Made by a program: the position numbers and the translations under genes. The notes beneath the pieces are model-generated. The model saw only the letters and a program-made list of their open reading frames with translations. It ran no database searches and was not told the origin of the DNA. This document shows positions 23,723-33,311 of a DNA stretch of 64,000 nt, one piece after another. The stretch is taken from contig CM057231.1 of assembly GCA_029891385.1 (NCBI GenBank), forward strand, positions 21,235,300-21,299,299, written 5' to 3'. Origin of the DNA: Erythroxylum novogranatense (Eukaryota; Streptophyta; Magnoliopsida; Malpighiales; Erythroxylaceae). How positions within the stretch are numbered: the first letter of the stretch is position 1; every line of letters starts with the position of its first letter.

Positions 23723-26700
23723 TGTAACATCCTACCCTCAATTGGAAGGGTAGAATAGTAAATTAGCACAGGATGTGCTAGATTGGGACTTCATAGGACT
23801 GCTCATGCATAATAGGATTGCTCCATAGTCACAATTGTGCACATGAACTTACTGTACATGCATACATGATATTCCCGGTTTTCGTGCCCAAGACAATTTT
23901 ATTGAGATTAGCGTGATTTTTGGGTTTGAAAAATTATTCTGAGTGCGCCATAAATTGTTTTATATTTTAAGGGATTTTTAGGAATTTTTCTGAAATTTTC
24001 CGGAGAAAATTCCTGGACCGGAAAAAAAATCGTCAAGTGGCGAACTGGTTGATTTTCTACTGTTATTTTGGTACTAAAATATTAATTATTTTGGTGGGAC
24101 CCAAAAGTGGACCCTTAAAATGTGTTGGAATCGAAATTGGATTGAAATTGCTTGGTATTTGGCTTATTTTTTCTCAAATATTTGATTGGTAGTTTGACTT
24201 TTCCTTCTTTCTTCCTCCAATGGCCAAGTGTCCCATATTAAATGCATGGTTATCCATATATTACGGCAACTTCTAGTGAAAGAAAGGAAAAAATCACTTG
24301 TTCTTGGTGAATTCTTCAAGAATTCGAAACCTCCTCTTTTCTTTCTTCATTGGTTTTCTTTAAAGGTTCAATCAAACTCTTACTCCTTCTCCTTCCATCG
24401 TAGCCCTTTGTCTACCATACTAGCTCAAACCTTTGCCTCCCTTTGGCGAGTATCATGTGTGCTAAAGGTGTGAATAAAGTGGTCTTGGTGTCTTATTAAA
24501 GAAAAGAATTGAAGAGTGAAGGATTGATTAGTTGGAAGCTTTGATTTGGTAAGCTTATGTTTAAGTGTTGATTGTTCATTTGATGTATTCATTGTGATGT
24601 TTATGCATCAAATTGTATGTGGCCTATGCTTGTATATGTGGATATGAAATTGGCTTGCTTAATTGATGGTTGCTTGATATATTGATAGGGTAAAACTTGA
24701 TGAATGTAAGTAGAGTGTAAAGATGATTAAAAGTGAAGTTAGTCATGTTAGATGATTAATCTTTGAAAGGAAAATGATTGAGGATGATACTGAAAATTTT
24801 GGATTTATATTGGAGTGAAGGTCTTGCTGACCTATTGGCTAAATTCTTGTGTCATTAGGATGCTTATGCATGTGGTATTGGCATTGGAAGTGTTAGGAAT
24901 TGAATTGAGAAGTAAAGCTGGAAAATGGAGTTTGAACTGATTGCACTGTTTTGATCATAACTAATTGTGTAGGTGAGAAAATGAGGTGAGGTTTGTTCCC
25001 AATTAAACTTGGGGATGTTGGCTACAATTTTGTATGAAATAGGTTTTGTTAAATTGTAATTCTAGAAGGGCGAATTTTTGCATGGAAAGTTTCTGTTTTA
25101 GTGTCTGTGAACAGTAACCGAAACTATGACCAAAGTGTTTTGCTGATTTTTCAAAATTAATTGATATGGAATTAGGGAAAATGGTCTTCATGAGAGTTTA
25201 AGCCTACATTGTTAGCTTTCCATTGCCACTGATCTTGTAATTTTTCGATCTGTATATTGGGAGTTATGCATTGTGGAATGTTGACTGATTTTCTATCATT
25301 TGTGGAAACCTAGCCTAATTGTCGATTTTGTGAGCTTTCTGATTGAAAGCAATTTTAGCAATTTTTGTGACTGGAATTGGCTTTGGTGATCTTCTGAAAA
25401 GTTGTATAGGAAGAAATTATCTTGAAAATGATATATTGCATGTAATTTTTGGATGTCAGATTTGGGAGTAATGAATTTGCAAAAACTGAACCTACATTAG
25501 GTTTCTCACTGCTGCCCTGATCAGTACATTGTTTGGCAGATTTGAAATTGTTAGAAGTTGAATTGAAATTTGGGTTCTGCATGAAAATTGAAGTTTGAGA
25601 TCTTATCTTTTCAGGGATATAAAGTAGTGATTTGTTTGACATTTGTGCTAGGAGATATACTGGTTGGAAATTTACTGCTCAGATTGGGACAGTTTAGCAG
25701 ACAGATGCTTCGGTGAATTATTTGACCTAGTTAGTAAATGAATTGGGATTTTGGTTATTCATGAAAGTTTTAGATAACATTGTGATCTTGATGAGCATAT
25801 TTATTTTGTAATTTGTGACTGAAGAGAATGAAAGTTACTGACTTTACAAGATACTGTACTGTGTTGAGTGACTTTGAGTGAGCAGTAGTTTCATGGGGTC
25901 TTTGACACCCTTAGGGGTGGAATTACTTTGAATGGTCTAAATGAAACTTGTAGAGCTTGTCATGATCTTTCCAATGAGATGTGGTTTATAGCTTTCTGAA
26001 TTGTGTGCAAAGAGTTATGGGTGTTGAAAGTTTGGTTGGAAATCAGGAAAAAATGAAAGGAAATAAGGGTTATATATTAAATCAGTGAATATTTAATTTC
26101 ATTTTCTGAGAGATTGGGAATTTTGGACGGGAAATTGATGTGGGTCCGAGTAATGGACCGCTAATCACTGTTTTATTTAATTGGAGTGATTATTTAATTG
26201 GGGACCTATTAAGGTCCAAATTGAGCGCCGTTAGCGTCATTGGTTTTCTAATTTTTAAACGAATTTTTCTAATGAAAAAAAAGGGGATTAGAGCCGGGAA
26301 TTCATGAACATGCATTCTACACGTACATGTGTATCATTAACGAATTCGGATTAAAATTTTAGTGATTGTTTTACTCTCTGATTCTTTTAGAGGCCCAATT
26401 GGAGCGTCGTTCAACCGACGTGGCAGAGACTTCCCGATAATAGCTCGGAAGTAATAGGTGAGTAACCTAGGTGGTTTCCTCAATCTATGTGTTTACTGTG
26501 ACTTGACTGCCCTACAGGGATTACTGTGCTTAGGAATTATGGACTGTGAACTAGGAATTATAGACTGTGCAATGTGATTAATTATACGATATGGACTGTT
26601 AATTGACTGATTGACTGCGAAATATTAACTGTTAATTAATTGTAGATCACTGATCATTGTGAATTTTATATACTGTTACGTGACTGTTCAAATGGGCATG

Positions 26701-27499
26701 TGCATCCATGCACAGATGCATAAACTGATAAAGAATAATTATGAACCGAGTCGTCGCTGATACTGATACTGCGAGTTTTGAGCTCGAAGGGAGTCCTACT
26801 CCCTAGACGCCAAACGTCTCTCGACCGATCTTGAAAAAGAGCTTGAGCTCGAAGGAGTTCTACCTCCGGACGCTAAGCGTCTCATCATTTCTTGTTATCG
26901 CTTCGGTCCACAACACTGTAATAACTGGAAAGAGTCACATGTGTATTGCATACTATACTGAATGCCTGAAATGACTGTATGACTACTGTGATTGACTGTA
27001 ACTGCCTGATTACTGTAAATTGTTATATGATGTATGAATTGCGAGAACCATCGATGATAGTTTCTCATTGAGTTCGCAAGCTCATCCAAAATTGCAATCT
27101 ATTTTTCAGGACTAGAAGAGTACCCCGTTTGACACGGGAGTATGTCTGGTGCAAGTTAAGATAGAGGTCGGGATCAGTTCGCGTCTACCTTTGTGTTTCC
27201 TAAGATTGTAGTCCGCAATTGTTGTGGCGATTTGTAGTTGTACTTTATAGTTCTTGTAAATATTATGAAATGATTGTATCTACTTTAAAAGATTTACTAC
27301 TGTTTACTGCTTGTTCCGCGTAATTGTGAAATGACTGAAACTGCTTCCTTTTAATATGGAATGAACGGTTTTTCCAAAAAAAAAAAAAGGTATACCAAGT
27401 TTTACCGACCGACTGATGTAGTACGCTACCCTCGTGGGGCACGGACTCGGATATCACCAATGATATCGGGTTCGGGTCACTCGGGAGTGGGGTGTTACA
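23723..27499 (+). mobile_element. Solo LTR, 3.8 kb, Ty3 type
   Basis: It starts TGTAACATCC and ends GGGGTGTTACA, with duplication TATAT on both sides (23718-23722 and 27500-27504). There is no interior. It is long for an LTR. Its last 80 bases nearly match the end of the LARD LTR while the rest does not align by eye. It has a candidate intron (26458-27109), a hairpin (about 27047-27064) and a second hairpin (27124-27138, CCCGT with ACGGG). Confidence 0.93.
26458..27109 (+). other. Candidate leader intron in the 3.8-kb solo LTR
   Basis: ATAG then GTGAGTAACC at 26458 and CTATTTTTCAG ending at 27109, 652 bases apart. The flanking sequence is conserved with the other two LTR families: GAGACTTCC and a CGGAAG motif before the donor, and GAGTTCGCAA before the acceptor. 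Confidence 0.4.
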
Positions 27500-27556
27500 T
27501 ATATATTATATTTGAGCCCTTTTGTTTGCAATAATGATATATGAACTCACTAAGAA

Positions 27557-28170
27557 TATTTAAGGGGATGTGCTTTGTTGTATGTTATTTGATAACGATA
27601 TTGTTTTAATGGATGAGATAAAAGAGCATGCCGATGTCAAGTTAAAACATTGGAGAGATATGTTTGAGTCCAAGTGTTTTAAATTAAGTAGAACTAAGAC
27701 TAAGTACTTAGAGTATAACTTTTCAGGTCATGGAGTAACTTTCGATATGAAGGTAAAAATTAGTTCATAAGTTATACCACAGAAAGAGTATTTTTTAAGT
27801 ATCTAGGGTCTATCATCCAAAGCAATAGAAGATACAGTCCACCGTATCGGATCAAGGTGGTTTAAATGGATAAGTGCATCGGGAGTTTTATGTGACAAGA
27901 AGATAACACTTTATTGGATACTAGAAGAAAGGTCAAGAATGTATTGGTAAGAGATAAATTAAAGGTGATTAGTATTATTGAAAAATTAAGAGAAATGAGG
28001 CTTTGGTGGTTCATATATGTTAATAGTACTTAGAGACTATAAGAGGAAAAAAAGGAAAACCTAAGAAGAATTGAGGAAAGTGATCAAGAATGATATAGTT
28101 TTGCTGAATCTTACTGAGAACACCATCCACAATAGAAAATATTTAGCGTATTAGGATACGCATAAAAGAT
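27557..28170 (+). pseudogene. LINE reverse transcriptase remnant
   Basis: Translated pieces match the 3' half of plant non-LTR reverse transcriptases: a MLF-DDIVL-type block, then LKHWRDMFESK, then SRTKTKYLEYNFSG (27570-27770). Beyond it, frameshifted pieces (about 27775-28170) resemble the region after the catalytic domain. The FADD catalytic motif reads FDND and several stops break the frame. It resembles RTE-clade plant LINEs, but the clade is a judgement by eye. Confidence 0.7.
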
Positions 28171-28469
28171 CTAACATAGAGAGATCTTTCTTGTTCTCCT
28201 AAGCCTTCTATATATTTTTCTTCGAGTCTTTAGTTTTTATAGTTAGACTTATTTTATTGATTATACAGTACTTTCCTCCTAGTTAGTAGCCTAAGTGGTG
28301 TCTTAGTCTAATTTATACACTTATCTTTTTCTTGGTTTATGTATTTATTTATGTTTTATTGTTAATATTTAATATGTTCTATATGTATTGTATTATATAT
28401 TGAATTACATAATTTTATTGTTTTTGTAGATGTATTTATTTGTGTTACATGTGGGCCTATCAAAAATAG

Positions 28470-28568
28470 TTTCTATATGTAATAAGGGTAAGATTACGTA
28501 CTACTGGACCTCATCATATCCCGCATTTTTGCGAGACTCTCACTGGATGCTGCTATTGTTGTTGTCTT
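28470..28568 (+). repeat. Possible LINE/SINE 3' tail with TTG repeats
   Basis: GGGTAAGATTACGTACTACT followed by CCCGCATTTTTGCGAGACTC and a TTGTTGTTG-like tail resembles the 3' end shared by plant RTE-type LINEs and Au-like SINEs. It probably belongs to the LINE remnant just upstream. Confidence 0.5.
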
Positions 28569-30030
28569 TGACACAAGTTTCTGCCATAAAAAAAAGGAAC
28601 TATTTTGTTTTGATGAGCTTGATAGGTTTTCCTACACTAAGGGAAAATATTATTGAACATATATTTCTTTTTTACCTAGAAATAGCATATAAGTCTTTCT
28701 TTATCCATTCTATGGAATTTTTTACTTCTCTAAATATTATGACATTACTCATCCTATATGGTAGTTGTTAGAATAATTTTCTTTCAGTGCATCCCGTTTT
28801 TTTCCTTTTTTTTTTTAATAGGGTGGGATATTGAATGGTGGTAATGTATTGGTGTCTAAAGGGTTTAGTAGCTTGAGGAAAAGATCTATTGACTATCAGA
28901 TCTATTCGATTTATTTTTTGTTTAATGCACAGTTTGAGAAGGATAGCCCCATGTTTGTTCTTTAAAATGTGACCTCTTTCTTTGGCATTTTGATTACAGC
29001 CCCTATATGTTCATTCATCCAAATTTCTGACAAGTAAAGTGATTATGAACACATATTGTCACCAGAACATTCTTTACATTGTGTTTCCTCTTGTACTTTG
29101 TTCTGTGTAGAAGTAATATGCTTGAATTTTATGTTTAATAAATCCTTTAAATCATATTTTGGAGCTATAAATTTTTACATAGTTGGATTGGATTATGTCT
29201 CTTGTTATAGTTCATCAAAGAGTATGGATTGGGATGCTTTAGAATGATGATTGGGGACTGTTGCTCTTGGTGAAAGCCACGGAAGAAGAAGCTGGATTTG
29301 ACAGAAAAAACAGTTTGTAGAAATCTGGAGGTTCTAGTTTGATTGTCTGGTGCTTTTCTCCTCGCTGGCAACTAGGTATCTGCGATTGAAGAAGCAGGTT
29401 TGACGATAGGGGTTTTCAATGGGAGAAGGCAGCATCGTCAGAGATCAACTCCTAGCGATGGAAGCAGCATGTACTTGGCGACTGCTAAAGCGAAGGAAAT
29501 AGCAGCAGCTTCTGATGTTATAAACACAGTAGGCAATGGTTAAAGCAAGGGTGGCGGCGACACCCCCTGATTCATTACCATCATCTGTGGAGGATTGTGA
29601 AGGGAAATCTCAAAAACCAGAAATTTAGTTAGGTTAATTAACTTAATTAATTAGGAAAATTATATTTAGAGTTAAATTTAATTTATATTTAACCTTAGAA
29701 AATTATTTTAAAATTTTTAATAATTAATTTTTAATAAGTGGGTTCCAAATGCCATATGGCGCTTATATGGTATTGTAGAACCCACGAAAACATCAAAATA
29801 TTATAAGTTTCTGACATGGCAAAAGACATCTTTTCAGTTAATGTAAGATTTCATTTGAACATTTCTAAATTGATGGAGCTTAATTTAAATACTCCTAAAT
29901 GTTAAAGTTCAATATATCATTGGAAGCAAACCTTGGAGTCATTTTTGCCTTTTTAACCTAATCAAACAACCACTTTCTTTTGGCCATTCTGCCCCTTGAT
30001 TTATTTGGAGTTTAATTAGATTGACTAGGT
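28569..30030. other. Intergenic, nothing recognised
   Basis: AT-rich DNA without a supportable gene. There is a weak inverted pair GTGGGTTC (29738-29745) and GAACCCAC (29778-29785) around a CATATG-containing loop. The slightly GC-richer stretch 29240-29580 could be a gene relic, but no family is recognised. Confidence 0.5.
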
Positions 30031-30043
30031 AAAGTTGATCAAG

Positions 30044-30241
30044 GAGCGAGCAATCCAGTGAGTTAGTATAGGTGGCGCATACCTTCGTCTCTTAACCAAG
30101 AGATTCCGAGTTCGATCCCTATCCTTGAAAATGCAACAAATTCCTGGGCCAATGGCAGCTCCCGTAAGGGATGTATCAGTACTACAAAGGGTGATTAATC
30201 ACCAGCTTCGACCCAGTAGACACCTCCGACCAAAAAAAAAA
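30044..30241 (+). mobile_element. tRNA-derived SINE
   Basis: About 198 bp including a terminal A run. It is flanked by the 13-bp duplication AAAGTTGATCAAG (30031-30043 and 30242-30254). It has an A-box-like stretch (TTAGTATAGGTGG, about 30062-30074) and a B-box-like GAGTTCGATCC (30108-30118), spaced as in a pol III promoter. The short frame at 30125-30340 crosses its end and is not a gene. Confidence 0.88.
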
Positions 30242-30254
30242 AAAGTTGATCAAG

Positions 30255-31204
30255 AAGTCCATCAATCATTGGAATTTGGTATTTGTTTGTTATATTGTTC
30301 AAAGCCTAATAATTTACACAAAATCGCTAACCCCTATTAACTGTTTGCTTTCTGGCCACCGTCGCAGCTACTGTGATCCTTTTAATCGCCCCAGTGATAG
30401 CCACCGACCTCGGCCCTCTTGCAACCTTCTAAATCGCCCCTTCCAAAGCCTAGCGAAAATAGTATTAGCCAAATCGTCAACGTCTCTCAAATGAATCAAA
30501 CGACTTCAATTGCAGCAGACGTAAGTCCTAAAACTCCCATATCATTCCCAATTCTTCGACTCATATGACCGCTTTTGTTGAAGAGAAACTTCAAACATGT
30601 AAGAAGGCAGTCGAGGTTTTGAGCTGAGACGTTGTAGAGATCTTGATAGGGTTGCTACTTGAAGTACTTGTGATCGTAAGAGTCAACCATTTGTTGGAAG
30701 TTTTGGATCAATAGAAAAGATGGGTCTTCAAAAGTTTTCACCCGTACTATATTTATCACAAGCAATGTCGCTAGGCTAATTTATGAACCAAAACCACGTC
30801 GTATGATCATTGCTTCCATTACAGATGAACTAGTGGAATTTTTACCAATGGAATAGTAACCTAATTAGAGTTAAGATTTAACTGTTATAATCAATTTTTA
30901 TTTTTAAATTCTAACAATAAGTCCACGTAGCATATATATGACAATGGGACCCAAATCAAATTGCCACATGACATTCAATCAATGACCTAGTAGCAAAAGA
31001 GTAACTGAATTGAAACGGATGATAAATCCAAGCCATTCCAAGAAGATAAATCCTTCGTTTAAATTGAAGCTTCCAACAAAACTGAGAAAGTTACATGCTA
31101 TGATAAGGGAACAGTTCCATGAAAGAAAAACAGATAACAAAACAGAAAGAGAAACCAATTGGATGTTGGGAATACCTAGGTGAACCTCAGACAATCTTAA
31201 TAAC
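30255..31204. other. Intergenic and RPL18 3' flank
   Basis: No gene is seen. The part next to 31204 is the expected 3' untranslated region of RPL18 (minus strand). 30340-30530 has a short GC-richer stretch with no recognised product. Confidence 0.5.
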
Positions 31205-32764
31205 TCAAACTTTAAAACCGCGGCTATTTCTTCTTCCCCTTGCCCTCTCAAATTTCCTTCCCTTTGATCGCACGTAAGGTTTGGTGTGGCTATGTGGCAC
31301 CCCAGGAGCTGGTCCAAAATGCTTAACAGCCTCACGAGCATTCTTGGGACCTCTGAGAAGAACCTGTAATATAGGACCATAAGACTTGTCATCTAGTTAT
31401 CCCAAGGAAAACTTGATTCCAAATAACCAAAAAAAAAACACTCTAAAATGTATGGAAGATCTATATCATAACATTCTATAAATCAGTGAATACACGCATC
31501 TTGTACTTCATAATATCACTCCTTAATTCATCTCCTCTTATCCTTAAGACTTGAAGCCAGTAAAAGGTAATGGAGAAAGCAACACAAAACGACAAGTAAC
31601 CACCACCAACAACCACAAACACGCTTATAGATAACTTCCATCATGGACTTGTATGTGTTCCCCCGTACTATTGACAACAGGCATAATAGAACTCTGAAAC
31701 CCAGTTATGGCGGATCCTGACATTATTATGAATTCTACATACATTTGGATTTACATAATCATGATCATAATATCATTGCCAAGAAATTGAAATTGTAAGA
31801 GTAAATAATAACATTTGGAGTATTTTAACTAGAATATTTGGCAAAACACTCACTAGTGGTTAACAGATCGTAGAAAATAATGCAACATGTTAAAAACTAG
31901 AAATCCAATACGACCACAATCAATTTCGGTCCCTTTGAATGCGAATTTGACGCAAACACAAGGATCCCGTGAATGATAAAACAGATTTCACAATCTTATT
32001 AGAGAGCATACCGTGTTCTGTCCAAGAGGGGCTCTCAGAGCAAGTTGATCAAACGTCAAGCATTCTCCGCCAGCCTTCTCAATCCTAGCCCTAGCAGTCT
32101 CAGTGAACCTAAGGGCAGTAACCTTCAAAGCTGGGACCTCATACACCCTAACATCATCAGTTACAGTCCCAACAAGCACTGCGATCTTATCCTCCTGAAA
32201 AATAACCCCAAGTCAGTAAATATCATACATACAAAATTGAACCCTAAACAACTGAAGTCAAAACAATTATGATAAGTTTCACAATTTCCATTTGGAAAAA
32301 AAAATTGTCTAGCAACTAAACTAAGCTTATTCATCGTTCACAAATAGAAGAAAGAAACAAAACCTTGCCCTTCATGAAACGAATCAAACGGGAGAGAGAA
32401 AGAGGAGCCTTGTTGACTTTGCTCATGAAAAGCCTCTTCAGAATCACAGCATTGAACCTGCTTCCAGTTCTCCTCACCAGAAACCGATACAACTGTTAAC
32501 AGATCCAAGCATTCAGCAACCACTTGAATACAAACACAATACACATGAAATTAAACAAAACAAACAAGAAGAGATTGGGACCTTGACGAGGAGCTTGAGA
32601 TAGATATCATTTGATTTAGGTGCAGTACGCTTGGTCTTCTTGTTCTTGCCTCCGGCTTTCAAATCTATACCCTGTGGTTATCAAGTTAAACAAGTGAAAA
32701 TGATGTATAAAGAGTTAGTGTTGCTATAAGCATTTTGGGGGACGGAGAAGAAGAAGATTACCAT
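31205..32764 (-). CDS. RPL18: 60S ribosomal protein L18 (eL18), five coding exons
   Basis: Structural protein of the cytosolic large ribosomal subunit. Minus-strand coding exons: 32762-32764 (ATG alone), 32582-32671, 32364-32492, 32012-32194 and 31205-31363. All introns are phase 0 with GT-AG ends (90, 89, 169 and 648 bp). The spliced product has 187 residues, the usual plant L18 length. It begins [13 protein letters not shown], continues through [19 protein letters not shown] and [17 protein letters not shown], and ends with a basic tail finishing RNSRGFKV. No break is seen. The donor of intron 2 (GTCCCA) is weak but fits the frame exactly. The gene is divergent from SEC15B and shares its upstream region. 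Confidence 0.96.
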
Positions 32765-32837
32765 TTTTGGTGGAGGACTGCAGTCGCAGGACGGCGTGAG
32801 AAGTGAGCAAGAGGCAGAGGTCCTTTTTATTGCCAGC

Positions 32838-32845
32838 TAGGGTTT
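32838..32845 (-). promoter_or_regulatory. Telo box
   Basis: AAACCCTA on the minus strand, 74 bases upstream of the RPL18 start codon. Telo boxes are known to act together with site II elements in genes of the translation machinery. Confidence 0.7.
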
Positions 32846-32871
32846 TAGGACCTTACGTTGCGATGAATTGT

Positions 32872-32883
32872 TGGGCTTGGGCC
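32872..32883 (+). promoter_or_regulatory. Site II element pair 1
   Basis: TGGGCT followed directly by TGGGCC. TGGGCY motifs are TCP-type binding sites common in ribosomal protein gene promoters. Confidence 0.7.
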
Positions 32884-32903
32884 AACACAATGAATCAAAA
32901 ATC

Positions 32904-32915
32904 TGGGCTTGGGCC
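32904..32915 (+). promoter_or_regulatory. Site II element pair 2
   Basis: A second TGGGCT-TGGGCC pair, 32 bases from the first, with the same 12-base sequence. Duplicated pairs suggest a strong growth-linked promoter. Confidence 0.7.
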
Positions 32916-33311
32916 AAGGGGGACCAAACCTCAGTCACCTTTGGTTTTTATACCCGTTATGAAAAATATTATTTTCCAAGAAATTTAAATTATCATGTTT
33001 TTCAGCATCTCTGGTGTGTGATAATTTAAGTATAATGCTTAACAAATATGTAAATGGTAAATGCAAATTTTCTGAAACAAATTATAGAATGGATTTCGCT
33101 TAGATATCTCTAACTAGTCTACGAACCGTCAAACGACGAATTACAATTGTAAAGCAACTGCATGTTCCAACTGAATTATCAACCTGCCCACCACTTTGCG
33201 ACGCGTCTCAAATTAGACAAACTCTCTCCAAAAGAAAACAACCTTGTTTTCCTCGTCTTGTCCGCAAGGCGCAAGCCCTGCTGTAACTGTTTATTTACAC
33301 AGAATAAACAA

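Larger units (their letters stand above)
32765..33311. promoter_or_regulatory. Shared upstream region of RPL18 (minus) and SEC15B (plus)
   Basis: About 550 bases separate the two start codons. On the RPL18 side there is a telo box (TAGGGTTT, 32838-32845; AAACCCTA on the gene strand) and four site II elements in two pairs. This combination is typical of plant ribosomal protein promoters. No TATA box close to RPL18 is obvious. Part of the right side is the SEC15B 5' untranslated region. Confidence 0.75.

Noticed and set aside
28430..28771. 113-codon hydrophobic frame
   Set aside because: It overlaps a LINE/SINE-like 3' tail and ends in AT-rich DNA; no family recognised.
29738..29785. GTGGGTTC/GAACCCAC inverted pair as a regulatory stem
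   Set aside because: Only 8-bp arms with a 32-base loop; such pairs are expected by chance in a window of this size.
30059..30130. Possible tRNA gene
   Set aside because: Only A- and B-box-like parts are present and no cloverleaf folds. The A tail and the duplication show a SINE.
33162..33311. Upstream in-frame extension of SEC15B by 50 residues
   Set aside because: The added residues are not like any SEC15 N terminus, while MQSTK fits the family start.
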